Assembly (NCBI RefSeq): GCF_001263795.1
Contig: NZ_LHUR01000047.1
Location: forward strand, 1-63,817
DNA: 63,817 nucleotides
Origin: Clostridium homopropionicum DSM 5847
Lineage (GTDB): Bacteria; Bacillota; Clostridia; Clostridiales; Clostridiaceae
Reading direction: 5' to 3'
This document shows, piece by piece, positions 57,075-63,817 of this stretch. The notes beneath the pieces are model-generated. The model saw nothing but the letters and a program-made list of their open reading frames with translations. It made no database searches and had not been told where the DNA came from. Each line of letters begins with the position of its first letter. The first letter of the stretch is position 1. A program made the translations under genes and the position numbers.

Positions 57075-57379
57075 TTATAGTTTTTGGAATGTTAGCTATA
57101 GGAGGTTTATTTTTCTTAGTGGTAGGAACTATTGGATTAATGAGATTTCCAGATATGCTCACAAGAATGCATAGTGCAGCAAAATGCGATACCTTAGGAG
57201 CTGCTTTAATATTAACTGCTTTAATAATTTACAATGGATTAAATATAGTAAGTCTAAAGCTTATACTTATAATTTTATTTCTTTGGCTTACAAACCCAAC
57301 TGCAACGCATTTAATTGCAAAAGCAAATACTGAGCAGAGCTTTAAGAAGTCAATAAAAGGAGGGGGAATAGAAAGATGA
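57071..57379 (+). CDS. mrpG: Mrp antiporter subunit G
   Basis: 102 residues, three membrane helices. The hallmark is VGTIGLMRFPDMLTRMHSAAKCDTLG. GGGGGGAG inside the mrpF end fits ATG 57071, not the upstream in-frame ATG at 57053. It overlaps the next gene by ATGA. Structural subunit of the Mrp complex. Confidence 0.92.
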   Translation: MIIVFGMLAIGGLFFLVVGTIGLMRFPDMLTRMHSAAKCDTLGAALILTALIIYNGLNIVSLKLILIILFLWLTNPTATHLIAKANTEQSFKKSIKGGGIER

Positions 57380-57606
57380 CCTTATTAAGTATAATTATGC
57401 TTATGTTTTTGATTGGATCATCCATAGCAGTTGCTATAATGCGAAATGTTTTGGCAGCTATTATTATTTTTATGGTTTACAGCTTAATTATGGCGGTTAT
57501 TTGGCAGCAGCTTAATGCACCAGATGTAGCCATTACAGAGGCAGCTGTAGGTGCAGGTGTAACTACAGTGCTATTTATGCTTACATTAAAGAGAATTAAG
57601 GAGTAA
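57376..57606 (+). CDS. MbhD-like subunit (split MrpA C-terminal part, DUF4040)
   Basis: 76 residues with about two to three membrane helices. The segment QQLNAPDVAITEAAVGAGV corresponds to the conserved acidic helix of MrpA C-terminal/MbhD proteins. In aerobic Bacillus Mrp this is fused within MrpA; here it is a separate gene as in archaeal Mbh and several anaerobes. Confidence 0.85.
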   Translation: MTLLSIIMLMFLIGSSIAVAIMRNVLAAIIIFMVYSLIMAVIWQQLNAPDVAITEAAVGAGVTTVLFMLTLKRIKE

Positions 57607-57610
57607 AAAT

Positions 57611-57895
57611 ATGAAAAGGTTAGCAGCTATATTAATTACAGGGAGTTTAATATTAATTTTACTTTTAGGAGTACAGGAACTGCCCAGCTTTGGAAGGGCT
57701 AATAATCCAGCAAACAATGAAGTTTCAAGGTACTATATAGAAAATGCCACAAAGGATACTGGTGCAACTAATATTGTCACTGGAATCATACTGGATTATA
57801 GGGCTTTTGATACCTTTGTAGAGTCTAGTGTGCTATTTACAGCATCAATAATAGTAATACTTATTTTAAAGGACAATAGTAATAAAACGGAATAA
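57611..57895 (+). CDS. MbhE-like subunit (split MrpA C-terminal end)
   Basis: 94 residues: an N-terminal helix, a loop with LPSFGRANNPANNEVSRYYIE, and a C-terminal helix after TGIILDYRAFDTFVESSVLF, the MbhE/MrpA end motif. Starts 4 bases after the MbhD-like gene. Together with it, it replaces the C-terminal part of MrpA. Confidence 0.85.
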   Translation: MKRLAAILITGSLILILLLGVQELPSFGRANNPANNEVSRYYIENATKDTGATNIVTGIILDYRAFDTFVESSVLFTASIIVILILKDNSNKTE

Positions 57896-57907
57896 GGGAG
57901 TGAGAAA

Positions 57908-58327
57908 TTGAAAAGTGTAATTTTAAAGGAAATAAGTAAAGTTGTCATTCCTTTTATACAGATTTTTGGAGTTTATGTTATTTTTCATGGACATTTGAGC
58001 CCCGGAGGAGGCTTCGCCGGCGGAACTATAATTGGGGCTAGTTTTATATTGTACAGAATAGTATTTGGAATAGAGTATGCTCAGAAAAGATTTAGATACA
58101 AAATTTTAATACCTATTTTATGCTTTTCCATAATGCTGTATGGAGTTTTAAAAGGTTATAGCTTTGTTACTGGCGGAAGCCATTTGAATTTACCACAGCC
58201 CCCTCTAGGAACACCTGGAGACATTCTAAGTGGAGGCTTTTTACTTCCATTAAACATATTAGTAGGAACTATTGTAGCAATAGTTATCTATTTTTTATAT
58301 AGTCTGTTTGATAAAGGAGAAATATAA
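57908..58327 (+). CDS. mrpB: Mrp antiporter subunit B
   Basis: 139 residues, four membrane helices. Diagnostic motif YVIFHGHLSPGGGFAGGTI. A second conserved segment is GTPGDILSGGFLLPLNI. TTG start with GGGAGTGAG upstream. Membrane subunit of the antiporter. Confidence 0.9.
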   Translation: MKSVILKEISKVVIPFIQIFGVYVIFHGHLSPGGGFAGGTIIGASFILYRIVFGIEYAQKRFRYKILIPILCFSIMLYGVLKGYSFVTGGSHLNLPQPPLGTPGDILSGGFLLPLNILVGTIVAIVIYFLYSLFDKGEI

Positions 58328-58690
58328 ATGGAAGCATTACTGACTAATTATTACGAGGCTTGTGCTATGATTTTATTTGGCGTTGGCTTTGCAATATTAT
58401 TACTACACAGTAATCTAATAAAGAAAATTATCGGGATGAATATTATGGATACGGCTATTTTTTTGTTTTTTATTGCAAAAGGATATATAGAAAAAAGGGA
58501 AGCACCTATTATAGTTGACGTCTATAAAGGTGTGGATGCATATATAAATCCGGTCCCTTCTTCATTAATGTTAACTGGAATAGTTGTGGCAGTAAGTACT
58601 ACCGCCTTTGCTTTAGCACTTACTATAAGGCTTCATGAGAAGTATGGAACTATAGAGTTAGATGAAATTATGAAAATGAAAGGAGACTAG
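58328..58690 (+). CDS. mrpC: Mrp antiporter subunit C (NuoK-like)
   Basis: 120 residues, three membrane helices. NuoK/MnhC-like: FGVGFAILLLHSNLIKKIIGMNIMDTAIFLF, then the PVPSSLMLTGIVVAVSTTAFALAL segment. It begins directly after the mrpB stop, with AAAGGAG in the mrpB end. Confidence 0.9.
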   Translation: MEALLTNYYEACAMILFGVGFAILLLHSNLIKKIIGMNIMDTAIFLFFIAKGYIEKREAPIIVDVYKGVDAYINPVPSSLMLTGIVVAVSTTAFALALTIRLHEKYGTIELDEIMKMKGD

Positions 58691-58694
58691 AATA

Positions 58695-60164
58695 TTGATT
58701 ATTAAGAGTTTTCCCTTAGTGACTATTCTTGTTTTATTTATATCTGCTTTTATAATGCCATTAATAAAAAAAGGAAAGCTGGTGAAAACCATAAGTCTGG
58801 TTTCTATGCTTTTGGGGCTTATACTTTCCCTGACTACGGCTTTTTATGTAATAAGGTATGGGAAATTCTATTATAGGATAGGACATTTTAGCGCCCCTAC
58901 GGGTATTGAATTCTATATTGGAAATATTGAAGCTATTATGGGGATATTATTTACCTTTGTATCCTTGATGATTATATGGTATTCGGTTTACAGCATTGAC
59001 GAGGAAATAATCAGCAGCAAAATTTCGTTGTACTATTTGCTTATTAATATTTTAATAGGATCCTTACTGGGAGTTATCTATACCAATGATCTGTTTAATG
59101 CTTTTGTATTCATTGAAGTAGGAACCCTAGCGTCCTGCGGAATAATAGTGGTGAAGGATAAGAAGGACAACATAAGAGCTACCCTTAAATATCTTATCAT
59201 GAGCTGCTTAGGTTCAGGGCTTGTGCTTATGGGAATAGCATTTATATATTCAATAACTGGCCAACTAAATATAACCTTTATTCACAAGGAACTTTTAAGT
59301 GTATATGATCAATATCCCAGGGTAATTCTTATTTCTTTAAGTTTATTTACCGTAGGTCTTGGAGTTAAGAGTGCTATGTTCCCATTACACACTTGGCTTC
59401 CAGATGCTCATTCTAGTGCACCTTCATCTTCTAGTGCTATACTTTCTGCACTTGTTCTAAAGGCTTTTGTACTACTTCTAATTAAGGTTCTATATAGAGC
59501 TTTTGGCATGGATATAATAAGTGAATTTCCAGTATTAAATATAATATTGATACTTGGAAGTGTAGGTATGATAATGGGTTCTGTTTTTGCTATTTTCCAA
59601 AGGCAGATTAAGAGGGTAATAGCCTATTCAAGTGTTGCTCAGATGGGATACGTTTTTTTAGGAATCGGACTTGGAACTGAGCTTGGGGTTGCAATTGCTG
59701 TATTCCATATGATAGGTCACGCTGTTACAAAATCTGCCTTGTTTTTATCCGTAGGAGCCATGATTGAGAAAACCGGCAGTAAAGAGTTAAATGGATTAAG
59801 AGGTATAGGAAAAGAGATGCCAACAACCTCTGTATTATTTCTTCTTGGTGCTTTATCTATGGTAGGAATACCTGTGCTCCCTGGTTTTGCTAGCAAGTGG
59901 AATTTAGCTTTAGCTAGTATTGAAGTAGATAAAATATTAATAATAGGGATAATTTTAATTAGCAGTCTTTTAAATGCTGTGTACTATTTTCCTATAGTAA
60001 TTAATGGCTTCTTTGGAGAAGAAAATTTAAAAGACAAAGTATATAAATCTAAGTCTAAGCCAATAAAGGAGCTGCTTCCTATTTTCTGTCTTATATTTGC
60101 TATGATTTATGCAGGCTTCAGATCTGGAACAATAATTAATTTTATTAAAAATGGAATAGTATAG
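58695..60164 (+). CDS. mrpD: MrpD-type antiporter subunit, first copy
   Basis: 489 residues, about 14 membrane helices, NuoL/M/N family. Proton-path residues are visible: Glu in FVFIEVGTLASCG (TM5) and Lys in GLGVKSAMFPLHTWLPDAHSSAPSS (TM7). TTG start after AAAGGAG. One of three related large subunits in a row, likely carrying one proton or sodium channel of the complex. Confidence 0.9.
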   Translation: MIIKSFPLVTILVLFISAFIMPLIKKGKLVKTISLVSMLLGLILSLTTAFYVIRYGKFYYRIGHFSAPTGIEFYIGNIEAIMGILFTFVSLMIIWYSVYSIDEEIISSKISLYYLLINILIGSLLGVIYTNDLFNAFVFIEVGTLASCGIIVVKDKKDNIRATLKYLIMSCLGSGLVLMGIAFIYSITGQLNITFIHKELLSVYDQYPRVILISLSLFTVGLGVKSAMFPLHTWLPDAHSSAPSSSSAILSALVLKAFVLLLIKVLYRAFGMDIISEFPVLNIILILGSVGMIMGSVFAIFQRQIKRVIAYSSVAQMGYVFLGIGLGTELGVAIAVFHMIGHAVTKSALFLSVGAMIEKTGSKELNGLRGIGKEMPTTSVLFLLGALSMVGIPVLPGFASKWNLALASIEVDKILIIGIILISSLLNAVYYFPIVINGFFGEENLKDKVYKSKSKPIKELLPIFCLIFAMIYAGFRSGTIINFIKNGIV

Positions 60165-60177
60165 GGGGAAACTTACA

Positions 60178-61626
60178 ATGAATTACTTAATTTTGCTTCC
60201 GGTTTTCCTTCCTTTTCTAGCAGCTATTATAGTACCTATAATGAAGTTTAAAGAAAAAGAAAGGAACTTTTTTGTAGGAACGGCAGTTATAATTAACCTT
60301 ATTATAGTCATGGGAATTTTCTATGCTTTAGGTGAAGGAGAAATTCATTTATTTAAACTAAATGAATTTATAGATGTATTCTTTAAAATTGATAAATTAG
60401 GAATCTTATTTACATCGTTAGTTTCTATACTTTGGGTTCTTACTAGTTTTTACTCTATGGAATATATGAAGCATGAAGGTAAGGAAAATAAGTTCTTTAC
60501 ATTCTTTATAATTACTTTAGGAGTTACCGTAGGTATAGGGTTTTCGGGGAATCTTTTCACCCTGTATATTTTTTATGAATTTCTAACTTTGGTTACTTTC
60601 CCTTTAGTTATTCATACGGAGAGTAAGGAGGCATTAGAAAGCGGTAAAAAGTACCTAGCATACTCCTTCGGAGGGGCTACCTTTATTTTACTGGGAATGA
60701 TACTTTTATTCAGCATGACTAATAATCTAAACTTTCAGCCTCACGGCGTAGTGAGGGCTGTTTCTACAGATAATTTTAATCTATATTTAGGAATATTTAT
60801 AAGTATGTTTATTGGTTTTGGAGTTAAGGCAGCTTTAGTTCCTTTTCATTCCTGGCTTCCTTCAGCTATGGTTGCTCCAACTCCTGTAAGCTCACTTTTA
60901 CATGCGGTAGCTGTAGTAAAGTCTGGAGTATTCTCCCTCATTAGAATGTGTTATTACATTTTTGGAGTAGACGTTATAAAAGAGCTTAAAGGCAATATAT
61001 ACATGATAGTGCCGATTATTATAACTATTTTATTAGGTTCTTTTATAGCAATTAAGCAGGAAAACTTAAAAAAGAGACTAGCTTATTCAACTGTAAGTCA
61101 GCTAGGTTATATACTTCTTGGGATTGTGCTTTTAAATAAGAATGCCTTTATTGGAGCCTTACTTCATCTAATAAACCACGCAGTAATAAAAATTACCTTG
61201 TTCTTTGTGGTTGGATCTATAATGTACACTACAGGAAAGAAAAACATAAGTGAGATAAACGGGATGGGAAGAAGGATGCCTGTTACTATGTGGTGCTTTA
61301 CAATAGCTTCAATTTCTTTAATAGGAATACCACCAACAAATGGTTTTGTAAGTAAGTGGTTCTTAGCTCAAGGTGGGCTTACAGCTGGAAAGATCATATT
61401 TCCTGCAGCCTTACTATTAAGTGCTGTACTAACTGCTCTATACCTTTTCCCGGTAGTTACAGCAGCATTTTTCAGAAATGGAGATTATGAAAATACAGCA
61501 GCAAAAGAACCGCCTAAAAAAATGCTTATTTCAATTGTTATTATAACTATAGTAGTGGTAATACTAGGTTTATTTCCAAATCCAATAATTTATTTCATAG
61601 AAGAGATTGCAAGTGAGGTAATATAA
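60178..61626 (+). CDS. MrpD-type antiporter subunit, second copy
   Basis: 482 residues, same NuoL/M/N family: Glu in YIFYEFLTLVTFPLV and Lys in GFGVKAALVPFHSWLPSAMVAPTP, plus the broken-helix region GFVSKW. AGGGGGAAA precedes the ATG. It is not a close duplicate of its neighbours, so the three copies are old paralogues with separate roles. Confidence 0.9.
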   Translation: MNYLILLPVFLPFLAAIIVPIMKFKEKERNFFVGTAVIINLIIVMGIFYALGEGEIHLFKLNEFIDVFFKIDKLGILFTSLVSILWVLTSFYSMEYMKHEGKENKFFTFFIITLGVTVGIGFSGNLFTLYIFYEFLTLVTFPLVIHTESKEALESGKKYLAYSFGGATFILLGMILLFSMTNNLNFQPHGVVRAVSTDNFNLYLGIFISMFIGFGVKAALVPFHSWLPSAMVAPTPVSSLLHAVAVVKSGVFSLIRMCYYIFGVDVIKELKGNIYMIVPIIITILLGSFIAIKQENLKKRLAYSTVSQLGYILLGIVLLNKNAFIGALLHLINHAVIKITLFFVVGSIMYTTGKKNISEINGMGRRMPVTMWCFTIASISLIGIPPTNGFVSKWFLAQGGLTAGKIIFPAALLLSAVLTALYLFPVVTAAFFRNGDYENTAAKEPPKKMLISIVIITIVVVILGLFPNPIIYFIEEIASEVI

Positions 61627-61641
61627 AGGAAGGTGAATTTT

Positions 61642-63657
61642 ATGGATCCAAAGGTCATGCTGATTTTTATAATGCTTTTCCCTCTCCTAGGATCCTTTAT
61701 AGGATATATTCTTGGAAGGAAAAATGAGAAATATAGAGATAGTTTTAATATTTTAATAACAGGCATTATTTTTATAGTGGTGATTCTTCTATTTCCACAT
61801 GTTAAACAGGATACCTTAGAGGTTTCTATTCCATATGTCATGGGCACAGGACTGCATTTAAAGCTTAATGCTTTTAGATATATTTTTGTGTTTATTACAG
61901 CTTTTGTGTGGTTGTTAACTACGATTTATTCTAATGAATATTTAATAAAATATAAAAACAGAAATAGATATTATCTATTTTTTATGCTTACCTTATGGAG
62001 TACTATAGGGATATTTTTATCAGAGAATTTTATAAATCTTTTTACCTTTTTCGAAATCATGTCCCTAACCTCTTATGTTCTAGTAATTCATGAGGAAAAT
62101 GAGTATTCTCATGAGGCTGGCTATACCTATATAGTAATGGCTGTTACTGGAGGACTAATACTGCTTATGGGATTGTTCCTTCTCTATGACTATACAAATA
62201 CCTTAGATATTGATGCTCTGCAGTGGGCTGTACAGGGTATAGGAAATATAAAGTATTTTATAGTATCATTAATAATTATTGGTTTTGGTGTAAAGGCCAG
62301 TATGTTTCCACTGCACATATGGCTGCCAAAGGCATACCCAGCTGCCCCAGCCCCAGCTAGCGCTGTATTATCTGCCATATTAGTAAAGACGGGAATATTC
62401 GGGATTATAGTTACCATTGAAATAATGATGAAGAGAGATTTAATTGTTGCAGCTGTAGTATTAATACTAGGATTTATAAACATGCTCCTAGGTGGATTTT
62501 TGGCTTTATTTCAACGTAACATTAAAAGGATACTTGCCTATAGCAGTATGAGTCAAGTTGGATATATTCTTGTGGGAATTGGACTTATGGGACTTCTAAA
62601 GGAAAGCGGAGCTGCAGCTCTCTACGGAACTTTATATCATGTAGTGAATCATGCTTTCTTTAAAGGCTTACTATTTATGCTATCTGGAATTATTTATATA
62701 AGCTTAAATACAGTGAATATAAATAAAATAAGGGGCTTTGGAAGGAATAAAAAAATATTAAAAATCCTATTTATAATCGGCTTCTTTGCTATTATTGGAA
62801 TGCCAGGCTTTAATGGATTCATTAGCAAGAATTTATTGCACCATGCTTTAGCAGAAGCAGAGCATATATATGGCGGAGCCTTGTTCACTTTAGCAGAAAT
62901 TGCATTTACCTTAAGCAGCAGCTTTACAGTTGCCTATATGCTTAAGATATTTATAGCTGTGTTTGTGGAGAAAAGTGAAAAAGATATAGAAGAGCATAAA
63001 ATAAACATTTCCTTTAGATCAATTATTCCGATGGGTATTTTAGGGGCTGCTATAATTTTTATAGGAATAAATCCAAATAGTATAATGGGTATATTAGAAG
63101 CTTCTACTGTATCTTTTGGAATGAAACCTATGGAAGTTGATTTTTATAATTTGACAAATATTAAGAGTTCTTTTATTGCTATAGCCATAGGCACTGTAAT
63201 ATATATGTATTTTATCATAAGGTATTTAAGAAAGAGCACAAATGAAGAATGGTACTATGAAAATGTTTCTCTTAACTGGTTTAGCATTGAAAATAATCTC
63301 TACAAGCCTTTAGGTAGAATGCTATTTAAGACTAGTTATGTATTTCTAAATTCTATAGATAAAGGACTTGTTAAAGGAGTAGTGTTACTTGAAAATGCAA
63401 TGAGATTTATAGGAAATATAGAATTAAAGAATAGAAATGCAATAAAAAATAAGCTTAAAAGTTCAAATGTATTCAGTTGGAAGGAAGAAAAAAGTGGTAA
63501 TTATAGCATCCAAGGTAATATGAAGGAGAATCTGGAGGCTTTTCAAAGTATAAATGAAAAACTAGGAGATTTAAGCAGAAATTTAAACAGTATAACTTAT
63601 TCAGTATTTTTATTTGGAACAGTTCTTCTTGTATGTTTAGTGATTATGTTTATATAA
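61642..63657 (+). CDS. MrpA/NuoL-like antiporter subunit
   Basis: 671 residues: an antiporter core with Glu in FTFFEIMSLTSYVLV and Lys in GFGVKASMFPLHIWLPKAYPAAPAP. A C-terminal extension of ~170 residues has a charged, partly helical stretch (about 535-640) and a final membrane helix. This resembles the lateral-helix tail of NuoL, HyfB or MrpA, but lacks the MrpA C-terminal parts encoded by the two small genes upstream. AAGGAAGG fits ATG 61642 rather than GTG 61633. Last gene before the insertion sequence. Confidence 0.88.
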   Translation: MDPKVMLIFIMLFPLLGSFIGYILGRKNEKYRDSFNILITGIIFIVVILLFPHVKQDTLEVSIPYVMGTGLHLKLNAFRYIFVFITAFVWLLTTIYSNEYLIKYKNRNRYYLFFMLTLWSTIGIFLSENFINLFTFFEIMSLTSYVLVIHEENEYSHEAGYTYIVMAVTGGLILLMGLFLLYDYTNTLDIDALQWAVQGIGNIKYFIVSLIIIGFGVKASMFPLHIWLPKAYPAAPAPASAVLSAILVKTGIFGIIVTIEIMMKRDLIVAAVVLILGFINMLLGGFLALFQRNIKRILAYSSMSQVGYILVGIGLMGLLKESGAAALYGTLYHVVNHAFFKGLLFMLSGIIYISLNTVNINKIRGFGRNKKILKILFIIGFFAIIGMPGFNGFISKNLLHHALAEAEHIYGGALFTLAEIAFTLSSSFTVAYMLKIFIAVFVEKSEKDIEEHKINISFRSIIPMGILGAAIIFIGINPNSIMGILEASTVSFGMKPMEVDFYNLTNIKSSFIAIAIGTVIYMYFIIRYLRKSTNEEWYYENVSLNWFSIENNLYKPLGRMLFKTSYVFLNSIDKGLVKGVVLLENAMRFIGNIELKNRNAIKNKLKSSNVFSWKEEKSGNYSIQGNMKENLEAFQSINEKLGDLSRNLNSITYSVFLFGTVLLVCLVIMFI

Positions 63658-63721
63658 TCGTGAAAAATGAAGAATATAATTAATAGGGTAGAGCCTGTAA
63701 AAATTTTTGTGTAAAGTGAAT

Positions 63722-63792
63722 AAAAAGCACTCTTTCTTGGCAAGAATTTGGATAAATAAATACCAAATATATACAAGAAGGAGTGTTTTTTT
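63722..63792 (+). terminator. Hairpin hiding the transposase ribosome binding site
   Basis: AAAAAGCACTCTTTCTTG (63722-63739) pairs along its whole length, with G-T pairs, with CAAGAAGGAGTGTTTTT (63774-63790). The 3' arm contains the AAGGAG of the transposase and is followed by a T run. Transcripts entering from the antiporter operon would be terminated or have translation blocked. Confidence 0.7.
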
Positions 63793-63817
63793 ATGTCGAA
63801 TATTTCTAAAGAAATTT
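63793..63817 (+). CDS. Transposase, N-terminal fragment cut by window end
   Basis: ATG 11 bases after AAGGAG opens a frame MSNISKEI that runs off the window. Position next to the IS256-like end suggests the mutator-type transposase. Only eight residues can be seen, so the family rests on the terminal repeat, not on the protein. Confidence 0.6.

Larger units (their letters stand above)
63686..63817 (+). mobile_element. Left end of an IS256-like insertion sequence
   Basis: GGGTAGAGCCTGTAAAAATT and TTTGTGTAAAGTG look like the terminal inverted repeat of IS256-family elements, as I remember the family. A hairpin and a start codon follow. The element continues beyond the window, so the right end and target duplication are not seen. 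It begins about 30 bp after the last antiporter gene. Confidence 0.75.

Overview
The window is an AT-rich, low-GC Firmicutes chromosome segment, most likely Clostridium sensu lato. The evidence is A/T-rich codon use, strong GGAGG-type ribosome binding sites, intrinsic terminators after most transcription units, ZTP and T-box leaders, a heterodimeric ABC exporter, DeoR-controlled fructose PTS genes, a sigma-54 activator and an Mrp-type antiporter. No rRNA, tRNA, CRISPR array or prophage block was seen. The right edge enters an IS256-like insertion sequence. Left part (1-13.6 kb): signalling genes mixed with decayed genes. Intact or near-intact: a sensor kinase combining HisKA, REC and LytS-type modules; a REC-PAS-GGDEF-EAL protein; and a stand-alone AICAR formyltransferase behind a ZTP riboswitch. 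Broken: a LysR regulator with an internal deletion, an argC without its N-terminus, an HxlR regulator remnant, a serine hydrolase without its catalytic serine region, a response regulator frameshifted at an A7 tract, and an ABC ATPase/permease relic fused by deletion. Middle (13.6-25.2 kb): an AraC regulator divergent from a DAACS symporter; a marR-ABC-ABC operon with MarR-like palindromes inside its promoter, whose second exporter subunit has a ~470-residue repetitive insertion in the first extracellular loop; a flavodoxin-fold reductase; threonine aldolase; and a CNNM/CorC-type membrane protein. The segment 25.2-33.9 kb (minus strand) is a tight eight-gene operon: U32 protease-like protein, class III aminotransferase, UbiD, UbiA, UbiX, and an SsuA/TauA-type ABC importer. 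It looks like uptake, prenylation and prFMN-dependent decarboxylation of an unknown aromatic acid, and is the best candidate here for an undescribed pathway. After a VOC protein, a decayed chemotaxis receptor and an acetylornithine-type aminotransferase comes a complete fructose system (fruR-fruK-fruA-HPr-Enzyme I), whose promoter carries five TGATT half sites at exact 10-bp steps. Next are a GNAT remnant, rluF, NADP-isocitrate dehydrogenase, a T-box-controlled (probably leucine-sensing) LIV transporter operon, glnS and fetAB. The right end (53.8-63.7 kb) is a small membrane protein, an AcoR-like sigma-54 activator, three 17-bp palindromes, a -24/-12 promoter and a ten-gene Mrp/Mbh-like cation/proton antiporter operon. 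The layout implies that the activator switches on the antiporter. The IS256-like element begins about 30 bp after the last antiporter gene.
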